NCBI RefSeq assembly: GCF_020037125.1
Contig: NZ_JAIQDG010000015.1
Location: forward strand, 174,686 to 238,685
Direction of reading: 5' to 3'
Length of the DNA: 64,000 nucleotides
Source of the DNA: Myxococcus sp. RHSTA-1-4
Lineage (GTDB): Bacteria > Myxococcota > Myxococcia > Myxococcales > Myxococcaceae
The notes below the pieces were generated by a model. It did no database searches. It saw nothing but the letters and a program-made list of their open reading frames with translations, and was not told where the DNA came from. Both the position numbers and the translations under genes were made by a program. Numbering within the stretch: the stretch's first letter is position 1; every line of letters begins with the position of its first letter. Shown here in pieces: positions 25,358-34,524 of the stretch.

Positions 25358-28300
25358 TTGAGACGAGACAACAGGTCCGGTGTCGTGGCGTGCGTGGTGG
25401 CGGTGGCCCTCGCCGGAGGGCTGCTGGTGGCCTCCCATGCGCGCGCGCAGTCGAGCGCTGACGCCTCGTGCTGCCTGACGGCTTCGAGCGCGCTCAGCTC
25501 CTACCTCAACCCGCCCGTGGGCGAGGACAACACCTTCTTCCGCCAGGCCGCGGGAGGCGACGCCACCATCGCCTTCGTGCTGATGAACCGGAGGAAGATG
25601 TTGGAGTTCCCGCTGTCCATGTACGAAATCCGCATCATGGGCAGCGCGGACGGCCAGTCTCCGGATGACCCCTCCGCGACGGGCTGCAACAACGCCTATC
25701 TCAACAACCTCAATTACTTCTACCCGAGGGCCGCTGCGCTCGCGGGCCCCTATCAGGCCGGGCGGACCTATCCGCGCCCGGAGGTCGCCTACTCGCCGAG
25801 CAGCGTCAACACCAACGCGGTGGACCAGATGTTCCTCGGCTCCAGGTTCTACCGCTTCATGACCTGGACGAGCCGCGGCACCACGACGAGCCCATCGGAC
25901 ACCGCGGCGGGGGCCTGCTCTGAGCTGTCCGGCCTGACGGCGACGCAGCAGGGCGAGTGCGCGACGTGCCTGGCCACCCGCGGCTACTACCTCAACCCCA
26001 ACCTTCCCACCGTCACCAATGAAGCCAAGGACACCCTGCAGAGGAACCCCAACGCGGGCGTCTTCGCGGGCAACTGGCTCAACTTCCACCCGCCGCGCCA
26101 CGTCATGCTGCGGCTGGCGCTCAAGCGGCTGATGGGCGACCCGCGCATCTCCCGCTTCCGCATCTCCGTCGTCACCAACGACGAAGACGAAGGCGCCCGC
26201 ATCGCCGAGCCGTTCCGCCCCGCCTGCGGTGGTAGCGGCACGCCCACCAACTCCTTCACCAACGGCGTCGACTCCGTCCGCTTCGACGATGATGACAACC
26301 CCCTCGCCGAAGTGCTCTTCAACATGGGCGAGTTCCACGCCGACCCCGGCCGCTGGCACGGCGGGAGCCGCCAGCTCTTCTTCAACGGCAACGTGGAGAA
26401 GATCAACGACCAGGGGAACCTCTGCCGGGACTGCGACAAGCACTTCATCGCCCTCTTCTCGGACGGCCGCGGCGACGAGGGCACGCCCTACTGCACCCCC
26501 ACGCTCGACGCGGCGGGGAACCCCGTCCTGCCGCGCCCGTGCACGAGGCCGACGAGCCTGTCCTGCGGGGACCTGCTGGGGCTCACCCTCGAGAATGATG
26601 GAGACGACTATGTCTCCGCGGGCCGGTTCGAGGTGTACGGACTGCTCCCCCGGACGCCGGCGGGCACCTGCCTCGCGGACGTCGCGGATGACGTCGCGGC
26701 CTTCCTCGACCGCACCGACCTGGGCGTGGCGCCCGAGTTCCCGGGCCAGAACACCATCCAGACGTACGTCATCGGGTTGGGCAGCAACGGCGCGCAGCGC
26801 ATGAACATCCTCCGGCGCATCGCGGAGGAGGGCGGCGGCGACTTCTACCTCGCGGACGACTACTCGAAGCTGGAGAAGGGCCTGGACACCATGCTGGCCC
26901 AGATGTCGCGGCGGGCCACCTCCTTCGCGAGCGCGGCGGTGTCCTCGTTCCAGGTGAACGCCGGCGGCACCGGCGTGGTGCCGCGCTTCCGTCCCAACCG
27001 GCAGGGCGACTGGCGCGGCTTCCTCTACCGCTGGAACCTGTTCAGCGAGTTCGTCGAGGGCGTGAACAAGAACGCCAGCGAGGAGGACCCGGATGACCTC
27101 GACGACGTGTTCATCACCGACGTGAACAACAACATCGTCATCGAGGACGACGACGGCGTCTTCCGGCGCAAGGGCTCGTTGGAGCCGGCCACGCCGCACT
27201 GGGAAGCGGGCGAGAAGCTCCTCCAGAAGGGCGCCGACGCGCGGGTCATCTACACCGTCATCGACAACACCTCCACCGCGGGGTCGGGCGGGCCCGACAA
27301 CCGGCTCGACCACGGCGACGCGCGCATCGAGTTCTCGGAGGCCAACGTCGACCGGCTGCTGCCCTACCTCGCGCTGGACGGCTCTCCCGTCTGCGGGATG
27401 CTGCAGCAGGCCATGGCACTGTCCTCCCTCTCCAAGCGCGACTGCGGGCGGTACGTCATCCGGTACATCCGCGGCAAGGACGTGCTGGACGAGGACGGAG
27501 ACCTGAGCCGGAACGATGACCGGGAGTGGCTGCTCGGCGACATCTTCCACTCCTCGCCGGCGGTGGTGTCGAACCCGGTGGAGCCGTTCCTCTGCGACCT
27601 GGGGCTGCACACCCAGTGCGTGAATACGCTCTACGCCACGCAGCTTCCGGTGGGCGCCACGCCGCTGGTCAGCTACCCCATCAGCGGCGGCACGGCCATC
27701 GACGCGTATGAGAAGTACCGGCGGGACGGCCTGTCTCGCGAGCGCATCGTCCTGGTGGGCGCCAATGACGGCATGGTGCACGCATTCCAGGCGGGAAGCC
27801 CGCTGGCGTCGGTGCCGGCTCCGACGAACGCGCAGCGCTTCCCGGAGACGCACGACGTGGGCACCGGCGAGGAGCTGTGGGCCTTCATCCCGCCGGACCT
27901 GCTGCCGAAGCTGAAGTTCCGGCTGAACATCGAGGGCCGCCACCACTACTTCGTGGACGGCGACATCATGGTCCGCGACATCTGGGCCGACTCCTCCGTC
28001 AACCCGAGCAAGAAGGACGCGGAGGAGTTCCACACGCTGGCCGTCTTCAGCGAGCGCCGCGGCGGCAACCACTACTTCGCGCTGGACGTGACGAGCCCGA
28101 GGGACCCGAAGTTCCGCTGGCTCTTCCCGCAGCCCTGCTCGCCCGAGGCCCGGGAGATGGGCGAGACGTGGATGAGCCTGAGCCCGAAGGCTCCGCCCAT
28201 CGGGCCGGTGCTGCTCAAGAAGGAGAATGGCGGCATCCCCCGCGTCATTCCTCCGCTGCCCCAGGCCATTCCCACCGAGGAGCGCTGGTCGGTGTTCCTC

Positions 28301-29767
28301 CAGGGCGGCTACGACCCGAACCTCAACAAGGGCCGGGGCGTGTACGTGCTCGACGCCTGGTCGGGACAGCTGATCTTCAAGCGTCAGTACGACGGGGCGG
28401 CCGGGGACAGCCCGAATCTCAAGTTCCCCATCGCCGCGCCCATCGGCCTCATCGACTATGGCTCCGGCGGGCAGGGCCAGGACGGCTTCTTCGACACGGC
28501 CATCATCGCGGACACGGGCGGGCAGGTGCACGTGATGCGCTTCCATGAGCCGGGCATCGACGCGAACGGTGACGGGATGGTGGACAACTGGCGCATGGCG
28601 CGCAGCTTCGAGCAGGGCGGCAGCGCCGACCTCGACCTGCGCGAGCGCAACCCGTTCTTCTTCCTGCCCTCCAACTCCATCGACCCGAGCTCGGGCCAGC
28701 TCCGCACGTTCCTCGGCAGCGGCGACCGCTACAACGTCCGCGACCCGTCCGCCGGCGAGTGCAAGGTGGACAACCCGTATGCCTGCGGCAAGTACTCGTG
28801 CACGTGGAGCAGCACGCTCACGGTGGACACGGGCGGCCAGTCCTACAGCACCACCACCACCCTGGCCGGTGGCAAGCTGACCCAGGTGACCGAGACGACG
28901 GAGCTCGGGACGAGCGCCACCTGCGGCTCCTTCACCGGCACCCAGGTGGACAAGGTCTCCGGCTGCGCCGGCATCTCCACCACCACGCCGCGCGTGCTCA
29001 AGAACAAGAGCGTGACGTGCGGCAGCGTGGATGGAGGCTACAGCTGCACCCAGGACCTGGCGTCGGAAGGCGGCGGCGTCTTCAACACGGCCACCGTCGA
29101 GCCCGTCGACCCCGCGGGGGTGGGCGCGAACCAGTATTACGGCTTCTGGTCCTACGGGAAGTCGGTGACGCAGGCCGACGGCGGCACCCTCCTGCGCGAG
29201 TTCACCGATGACGACAGCGCGGCGGCCTTCGACCAGAACCGGATCCGCGAGGCGCGGCTGGTGGACGTGACGAGCGGTGCCACGGCCCCGCCCAACTCCG
29301 AGGGCTGGCGGCTGCGGTATGGGACGCTGGCCGAGCGCACCGCGAGCGGCTCGGGCGTGCTCGCGAGCTGCGTGCTGTGGAACTCGCTGGAGTTCATGCC
29401 CAACCAGAACTCGGCGTGCTCGGTGGGCGGCACCAGCCAGGCGCGCATCTACCAGGCCAACATCCTCACCGGCGCCGCCGACTGCGCGGACTCGTTCCGT
29501 CAGGCGAACGGCACCTACGTCCGGTCGATGGCGCGCAACGTGATTACACCTCCGGCCGAGCCGACCCCCAAGGTCAGCATCAACGCGGCGGGGCAGATTC
29601 GCTACAGCCTCGACTCGTTCGACCCCGGAGCGCCGCAGGCCCAGAGCGTCAACGTCCAGAGCAGCCAGGACGTGGTCCAGCTCATCTACTCGCTGGACGT
29701 GCCGCCCGCGCTGCATGCCTGCCGGCACGCGCCCACGGCCGACGGGACAGAGGGGCGCTGCGAGTAG
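25358..29767 (+). CDS. pilY1: Type IV pilus tip-associated protein PilY1
   Basis: 1469 residues. The start is read as TTG at 25358, preceded by AGGGAG at 6 bases and directly giving a signal peptide (about 1-30, ending SHARAQS). The C-terminal half is the PilY beta-propeller: VLVGANDGMVHAFQAG, ELWAFIPPDLLPKL and the later RGVYVLDAWSGQLIF are family signatures. A calcium loop DANGDGMVD begins at Asp1068. In the N-terminal half I find no DxSxS metal site of a vWA domain. After the propeller there is an unusual 330-residue Thr/Cys-rich extension (from about 1140). With the four minor pilins it should prime pilus assembly and may act as an adhesin. Confidence 0.88.
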   Translation: MRRDNRSGVVACVVAVALAGGLLVASHARAQSSADASCCLTASSALSSYLNPPVGEDNTFFRQAAGGDATIAFVLMNRRKMLEFPLSMYEIRIMGSADGQSPDDPSATGCNNAYLNNLNYFYPRAAALAGPYQAGRTYPRPEVAYSPSSVNTNAVDQMFLGSRFYRFMTWTSRGTTTSPSDTAAGACSELSGLTATQQGECATCLATRGYYLNPNLPTVTNEAKDTLQRNPNAGVFAGNWLNFHPPRHVMLRLALKRLMGDPRISRFRISVVTNDEDEGARIAEPFRPACGGSGTPTNSFTNGVDSVRFDDDDNPLAEVLFNMGEFHADPGRWHGGSRQLFFNGNVEKINDQGNLCRDCDKHFIALFSDGRGDEGTPYCTPTLDAAGNPVLPRPCTRPTSLSCGDLLGLTLENDGDDYVSAGRFEVYGLLPRTPAGTCLADVADDVAAFLDRTDLGVAPEFPGQNTIQTYVIGLGSNGAQRMNILRRIAEEGGGDFYLADDYSKLEKGLDTMLAQMSRRATSFASAAVSSFQVNAGGTGVVPRFRPNRQGDWRGFLYRWNLFSEFVEGVNKNASEEDPDDLDDVFITDVNNNIVIEDDDGVFRRKGSLEPATPHWEAGEKLLQKGADARVIYTVIDNTSTAGSGGPDNRLDHGDARIEFSEANVDRLLPYLALDGSPVCGMLQQAMALSSLSKRDCGRYVIRYIRGKDVLDEDGDLSRNDDREWLLGDIFHSSPAVVSNPVEPFLCDLGLHTQCVNTLYATQLPVGATPLVSYPISGGTAIDAYEKYRRDGLSRERIVLVGANDGMVHAFQAGSPLASVPAPTNAQRFPETHDVGTGEELWAFIPPDLLPKLKFRLNIEGRHHYFVDGDIMVRDIWADSSVNPSKKDAEEFHTLAVFSERRGGNHYFALDVTSPRDPKFRWLFPQPCSPEAREMGETWMSLSPKAPPIGPVLLKKENGGIPRVIPPLPQAIPTEERWSVFLQGGYDPNLNKGRGVYVLDAWSGQLIFKRQYDGAAGDSPNLKFPIAAPIGLIDYGSGGQGQDGFFDTAIIADTGGQVHVMRFHEPGIDANGDGMVDNWRMARSFEQGGSADLDLRERNPFFFLPSNSIDPSSGQLRTFLGSGDRYNVRDPSAGECKVDNPYACGKYSCTWSSTLTVDTGGQSYSTTTTLAGGKLTQVTETTELGTSATCGSFTGTQVDKVSGCAGISTTTPRVLKNKSVTCGSVDGGYSCTQDLASEGGGVFNTATVEPVDPAGVGANQYYGFWSYGKSVTQADGGTLLREFTDDDSAAAFDQNRIREARLVDVTSGATAPPNSEGWRLRYGTLAERTASGSGVLASCVLWNSLEFMPNQNSACSVGGTSQARIYQANILTGAADCADSFRQANGTYVRSMARNVITPPAEPTPKVSINAAGQIRYSLDSFDPGAPQAQSVNVQSSQDVVQLIYSLDVPPALHACRHAPTADGTEGRCE

Positions 29768-29779
29768 TCGCGGAGCCGG

Positions 29780-29819
29780 GGCCCGGTACGGTGCGAGGAG
29801 CCGCCTCGCGCCCCGGGCC
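29780..29819 (+). terminator. Terminator hairpin after pilY1
   Basis: Outer arms GGCCCGG/CCGGGCC and inner arms GCGAGG/CCTCGC form a strong two-part stem 13 bases after the pilY1 stop, between convergent genes. Confidence 0.5.
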
Positions 29820-29827
29820 AACTGCGC

Positions 29828-29855
29828 CGTAGGGTGCCGAGGTGTAGGCCCTACG
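29828..29855 (-). terminator. Hairpin at the 3' end of the small minus-strand gene
   Basis: CGTAGGG and CCCTACG are perfect 7-base arms around a 14-base loop; the right arm overlaps the stop codon of the gene at 29851, so it can form in that transcript's tail. Confidence 0.35.
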
Positions 29856-30195
29856 CCGCCACGTCCAGGACTTCCAGCGCGTCGCGGACGCCGGGCAGGG
29901 CGGTGAGCAGCTCGAACTCGGCCGTCTGGAGCATGGACACGCGGCGGCCGGACACGCGCTCCATGTGCAGCTCGATGCGGTACTCACCCGCAGGATTGAC
30001 GTGCCGGGAGATTCGCGCACGGCGGCCCTCCGCCTGACAGGCGAGGATGTCGTTGCGCAGGCTGCGCAGCCGCCGGAACACCTTCAGCGCCATCCGCCCC
30101 TCGGGGGTGTCGAACGTGTGGAAGTGCCGGTTCCGCGACAGGGGCTTGCTGGGGTCATGGAGCCTCTCCACGAGGCGCCGCACGAATGGGTCCAT
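29851..30195 (-). CDS. Small basic protein of unknown function
   Basis: 114 residues without signal peptide or membrane segment. It opens MDPFVRRLVERLHDPSKPLS and is rich in Arg in the middle (GRMALKVFRRLRSLRNDIL); a beta-hairpin-like C-terminal part (EYRIELHMERVSGRRVSML) follows. I do not recognise the family. It is divergent from the TPR lipoprotein gene, with 40 bases between the starts and no clear ribosome site, so the message may be leaderless. Confidence 0.6.
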   Translation of the reverse strand: MDPFVRRLVERLHDPSKPLSRNRHFHTFDTPEGRMALKVFRRLRSLRNDILACQAEGRRARISRHVNPAGEYRIELHMERVSGRRVSMLQTAEFELLTALPGVRDALEVLDVAA

Positions 30196-30235
30196 CGACG
30201 GGGGAGGATAACATCCAGTACCCTGCCGCTCAGCG

Positions 30236-31558
30236 ATGCCCTGGCGATTTTCGATCCGTCCCTGGACCCTGGCGCTCCTCCTCCCGCTTGCTTGCAAGGA
30301 GCCGGAAGTGGCCGCGGTCCAGAACCGTGCACAGCAGGCCCAGGCCGCCCTGGCCGAGGGCCGTGCCTTCATTGCGAAGGGAGAACCCGGCCCCGCGCTC
30401 GCCGCGCTCCGCAAGGCCGCCACCGCCGCTCCGGAGAGCGCGGAGCCCCTGCTGCTCATGGCCGAGGCCCACCGGCTCGCCGGCAATGAAGGCGCGGCGA
30501 TTCTCGCGCTGAAGCAGGCCAGGTCCCTCGTGGGGGAGGACCCGTCCATCCAGCGGCAGCTCGCCGAGCTGTACCTCCAGGACGGCCACACCCAGGACGC
30601 CCTCAGCACCCTCATCCGCCTGCGCGACGCGGGCAACCTGCCGGACGCGGACGTGCTCAAGCTGGCCCGCATCCAGGCCCGCGAGGGGCAGATTGATGCC
30701 GCCTTCAAGACGCTGGAGGCCATCCTCCGGGAGAGCCCGGACGACCCTGAGGCCAAGGCGGTGGAGGCGGAAGTCCTCCTGCTCAAGGGCGAGGAGCTGC
30801 TGGCCGCCAACCTGATGGACCGGCTGCTGCAACAGAACGCGGGGCTGACGTCCGCGCGGCTGTTGCGCGCGCGGTACTTCCTCAACAGCGGCTTCCCGGA
30901 GATGGCGGAGGCCGACCTGGGCGCGGTGCAGGGGCCGGACGCGGCGCGCACGGACGTCGTCACCCTGCGCGCGCGGGTGCTGCTGACGCAGGGGCGCCCC
31001 GCGGACGCCGAGGCGGCCCTGAAGAAGCTGGTGGAGGCCGAGCCCCGCAACGCCGAGGCCCTGGCCTGGCTGGCGGAGACGGTGCTGGTGCAGGGCCGCC
31101 GCACGGACGCGCAGGCGCTGGTGGACAAGGCGCTCCAGCTCCGGCCGCGCCTGGCGCGGGCCCTGTACGTGCGCGGGCGCGTGCAGGAGGAGCAGGGCGA
31201 CCGCCGGGGCGCCGAGGAGAGCTACCGCTTCGCCCTCACCGCGGAGCCACGCTTCGCCCCGGCCCACTCACGCATGTGGCGCCTGCACCTGAACGCCGAG
31301 CGCAAGGTGGACGCGCAGGCCTCCCTGGAGCGGCTGCTCACCCTGGGCGAGGCCACCCTGGAGGAGAAGGCGACGCTGGCCCGCCTCTACTCGGTGCTCC
31401 AGACGAAGGTCTCCCAGGGGCTGAAGCTCATCGACGAGGCGCTGAAGCGGGAGCCGGGCAACGCGGAGTACCTCCAGACGCAGAAGGCGCTCACCGCGCT
31501 GCTGCCGAAGCCCAAGAAGCGCCCCTCGGGCCCCATCATCATCCGCGGAGGCCGCTGA
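30236..31558 (+). CDS. TPR-repeat lipoprotein
   Basis: 440 residues. A lipoprotein signal ends in LLPLAC (Cys20). The mature part consists of about nine TPR units with the usual Ala/Leu/Gly pattern, for example NAEALAWLAETVLVQGRRTDA. It likely serves as a periplasmic or outer-membrane scaffold. The 3' end overlaps the convergent M16 peptidase gene by 20 bases, leaving no room for a terminator. Confidence 0.85.
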   Translation: MPWRFSIRPWTLALLLPLACKEPEVAAVQNRAQQAQAALAEGRAFIAKGEPGPALAALRKAATAAPESAEPLLLMAEAHRLAGNEGAAILALKQARSLVGEDPSIQRQLAELYLQDGHTQDALSTLIRLRDAGNLPDADVLKLARIQAREGQIDAAFKTLEAILRESPDDPEAKAVEAEVLLLKGEELLAANLMDRLLQQNAGLTSARLLRARYFLNSGFPEMAEADLGAVQGPDAARTDVVTLRARVLLTQGRPADAEAALKKLVEAEPRNAEALAWLAETVLVQGRRTDAQALVDKALQLRPRLARALYVRGRVQEEQGDRRGAEESYRFALTAEPRFAPAHSRMWRLHLNAERKVDAQASLERLLTLGEATLEEKATLARLYSVLQTKVSQGLKLIDEALKREPGNAEYLQTQKALTALLPKPKKRPSGPIIIRGGR

Positions 31559-32870
31559 CGGCGGCCAGCGGGGGCGCCTCCGGTGCGGGCAGCCCGGGGG
31601 CGTCCGCCACCACGCGCTCCAGGGACTTCAAACCCTTGCGCTGGCCCACCGCCACCACCGTGAGGTTCTCCCGGTGGAGGTAGCGCCGGGCCACCTCGCG
31701 CACGCGCGCGGCGGACTGCGCGTCCACCAGGTCCGCGCGGTGGCTGAAGGACTCGGGCGCGTTGAACAGCTCGTTGACGCCGAACCAGCCGGCCAGCTCG
31801 CCCGGCGAGTCCTGGGCGAACTCCAGCAGCATGCGGTGGCGGCGCTTGGCCCGGGACAGCTCCTCCTCGCCCACCTCGGTGTCGCAGAGCGCGCCGAGCA
31901 CGCGGAAGGCCTCGGCCACCACCTGCGCGGCCTTCTCCGGCGCGCTGGCGGCCTCAATCTCGAACAGGCCCGCGTCGTGGTACGTGTCCAGCGAGGCGTG
32001 GACGGAGTAGGCCAGCCCGCGCTTCTCCACGATTTCGAAGGGCAGCCGCGAGGACAGGCCGTCATCCAGCAGGCGCCGGATGATTTGCAGGGCGGGCTGG
32101 TCCTCGTGCCGGTCCGGCACGGTGCGGAAGTTGAGGCGGAACTCCGTCTGCGACTCGTCGTGGGCCACGAAGTGCAGCCGGGGGCCGGGCGCGGGGGGCG
32201 TGGGCGGCGTCTCGCTGTTGCCCGGGCCGGGTGGCAGGCGGGCGAAGGCGCGCTCGGCCATCTCCAGGACCTCCTGGCGGTTGACGCGGCCGGCGGCGGT
32301 GACGACGAGGTTGCCCGCCACGTAGTGCCGGGCGAAGTGCTCCAGCACCTGGGCGTGGGTGAGGGCGGAGACGGACTCGCGCGTGCCGGCGATTTTCAGG
32401 GACAGCGGGTGGTTGGGGAAGAGCAGCCGGCTGGACAGGTTGTCCAGGTCGATGTCGCGGCCCTTCTCGTCCACCTCGTCCAGCATCTCCTCGAGGATGA
32501 TCTGCCGCTCCACCTCCATGTCGGTGAGGCGGGGGCGGGTGAGCATGTCGCCGAGGATGTCCATGCCCACACGCAGGTGCGCGGGGTGGATGGGCGTGTA
32601 GTAGTAGCCGTGGTCCCGGGTGGTGACGCCGTTGAGGTTGCCACCCACCTCTTCCACGGCCGCGTTCATCTTCACCGTGTCCGGCCAGCCCTCGCTGCCG
32701 CGGAAGAAGAGGTGCTCCAGGAAGTGGCTGACGCCGTTGTTGGCGGCCGTCTCGTGACGGCTGCCCGTCCGCACGTAGATGGCGAGCAGGGCGGTGTGGA
32801 GGTGGGGCGTTTCGACGGTGACGACGCGCAGCCCCGAGGGCAGCACGTCCCGGTACGAATTGAAGCTCAT
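31539..32870 (-). CDS. M16-family zinc metallopeptidase
   Basis: 443 residues, the usual size of a single-chain bacterial processing-peptidase-like protein. The inverted zinc motif HFLEH (His49, Glu52, His53) and the downstream third ligand in IILEEM (Glu127 or Glu128) are intact, so an active enzyme is expected. No signal peptide. The stop-distal part contains the inactive-half-like region. The start overlaps the histidine-kinase stop by 4 bases (ATGA), which ties the two genes together. Confidence 0.9.
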   Translation of the reverse strand: MSFNSYRDVLPSGLRVVTVETPHLHTALLAIYVRTGSRHETAANNGVSHFLEHLFFRGSEGWPDTVKMNAAVEEVGGNLNGVTTRDHGYYYTPIHPAHLRVGMDILGDMLTRPRLTDMEVERQIILEEMLDEVDEKGRDIDLDNLSSRLLFPNHPLSLKIAGTRESVSALTHAQVLEHFARHYVAGNLVVTAAGRVNRQEVLEMAERAFARLPPGPGNSETPPTPPAPGPRLHFVAHDESQTEFRLNFRTVPDRHEDQPALQIIRRLLDDGLSSRLPFEIVEKRGLAYSVHASLDTYHDAGLFEIEAASAPEKAAQVVAEAFRVLGALCDTEVGEEELSRAKRRHRMLLEFAQDSPGELAGWFGVNELFNAPESFSHRADLVDAQSAARVREVARRYLHRENLTVVAVGQRKGLKSLERVVADAPGLPAPEAPPLAAVSGLRG

Positions 32871-34408
32871 GCGCGGGGAAGCCTTAACACGAAGGATGTC
32901 CCCTGGCCGGGAATACTCTGGCAGGAGAGCGAGCCCCCGTGGGCCTGGAGGATCTGCTGGCTCACCGCGAGCCCCAGGCCGGTGCCCCCCTCCTTGGTGG
33001 TGAAGAAGGGCTCGAAGAGGTGGCGTCGGGTCTCCTCCGACATGCCCTGACCTGTGTCCGCGACGGTGACCTCCACCTCACGCTCCAGGGGGCGGGTGGC
33101 CACGGTGAGGCGGCCGCCGCCGGGCATGGCCTCGCGGCTGTTGCGCAGCAGGTTGAGGAACACCTGGCGGAGCTGGCCCTCGTCCGCGAGCACCGGAGGC
33201 GTGTCCTTCGCGAAGTCGCGGACCACCTCGATGCCCGCGCGCTCCAGCTCCTCGCGGCTGAAGTCCAGCACGCCGTCCAGCACGGCGGTGACGTCGCGCG
33301 GGTCCAGGTCCGGCCGGGGCGGGCGGGCCATGCGCAGGTAGTGCTCGGTGACGTCGGCCAGCCGGTCCACCTCCCGGGTGACGGCGGACAGCAGCTCCTT
33401 CACCTCGTCCGCGTCCTCCTCGGAGGGGAAGGAGGCGCGCTCCATCCCGTCCTGGAGCAGCTCCACGTTGAGGCCGATGGAGGACAGGGGGTTGCGCACC
33501 TCGTGGACGATTTGCGCGGAGATGCGGCCCACGGCGGCGAGCTGCTCGGCGCGCATGAGGGCCTCGGCCTGGGCCTTGAGCTGGGCCTCGCGGGCCTGGA
33601 GCGAGCGGGCCATCTGGTCGAACTCGCGGGCCAGCACGGCGACCTCGTCGTCGCCGCGCACGCCGAGCTGGGCGCTGTAGTCGCCCCGGCCGATGCGGGA
33701 CACGCCCTCGATGAGGGTGCGCATGGGGCGCAGCGTGCGGGCGGACCACGCGGTGGCGCCCAGCCCCAGGGCGATGGCGGCCAGGGAGAAGCCGATGATG
33801 AAGACGCCGGTGGTGCGCTCACGCTCCTCGGCGTCGTCCACGCGCTCGCGGATGCGGTTGGCCAGGGCGACGCGGAGCACTCGAATCTCGCGGCCGATGG
33901 ACGTCTCCAGCTGGCGCAGCTCGGCGCTGGCGCGGGCCACCTGCTCCCGGTCCGGGGTGGGGGTGGAGAGGGCGGAGAAGACCTGCTCCGCGGCGCGGCC
34001 GTAGTCACGGTAGCGCGCGTGAATCTCCCCGAAGCGGTTCTCCAGCCCGCGGATGAAGGGGGCCTCGCTGGCGGGGGCGAAGGCCAGCACCTCGCGCGCC
34101 TTGCCCTGGGCGGCCGTGAGGCGTTGGGACATGAGAGGCGGGAAGTAGAGGCGCGCGAGCCGGATGAAGGCGCGGCGGGCCTCCACGCTGCCCTCGTCCA
34201 GGAGCCGCTCGGTGTCCTTCTCCTGGGTGGTGTGGAAGGTCTCCAGCTCGGCGGCGTCCTGGGAGAGCTGGAGGTAGCCCTGGCTGACGAGGCGTATCTC
34301 CAGCCGGTTGCGGTGCAGCTCCGTCACGCTGAAGAGGGACACCAGCCCGAAGGTGACGAGCACCACCGCGTAGCCGAGGAAGATGCGGGTGGCGAGGGAG
34401 AGCTTCAC
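32867..34408 (-). CDS. Membrane sensor histidine kinase
   Basis: 513 residues. Two transmembrane helices (about 8-29 and 201-222) flank a 170-residue periplasmic helical sensor. A HAMP linker (about 222-275) leads to the dimerisation domain with phosphoacceptor His302 in IVHEVRNPLSSIG and an ATPase domain with N box NLLRNSREAMPGGG, G1 VADTGQGM and G2 GGTGLGLAVS. No response regulator is adjacent, so it is an orphan kinase, as often in myxobacteria. It is translationally coupled to the M16 peptidase. Confidence 0.93.
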   Translation of the reverse strand: MKLSLATRIFLGYAVVLVTFGLVSLFSVTELHRNRLEIRLVSQGYLQLSQDAAELETFHTTQEKDTERLLDEGSVEARRAFIRLARLYFPPLMSQRLTAAQGKAREVLAFAPASEAPFIRGLENRFGEIHARYRDYGRAAEQVFSALSTPTPDREQVARASAELRQLETSIGREIRVLRVALANRIRERVDDAEERERTTGVFIIGFSLAAIALGLGATAWSARTLRPMRTLIEGVSRIGRGDYSAQLGVRGDDEVAVLAREFDQMARSLQAREAQLKAQAEALMRAEQLAAVGRISAQIVHEVRNPLSSIGLNVELLQDGMERASFPSEEDADEVKELLSAVTREVDRLADVTEHYLRMARPPRPDLDPRDVTAVLDGVLDFSREELERAGIEVVRDFAKDTPPVLADEGQLRQVFLNLLRNSREAMPGGGRLTVATRPLEREVEVTVADTGQGMSEETRRHLFEPFFTTKEGGTGLGLAVSQQILQAHGGSLSCQSIPGQGTSFVLRLPRA

Positions 34409-34524
34409 GGGAGGTCATCGCTACGCGGACCAGGGCCCGGGCGCAAGTCGCGATGAGCCTCCATGCCCTCCAGGCAGGGAAGGGGATGCGCCAGAAAGTC
34501 AAGGGAGCCCGCCTCTCCCCCGGC

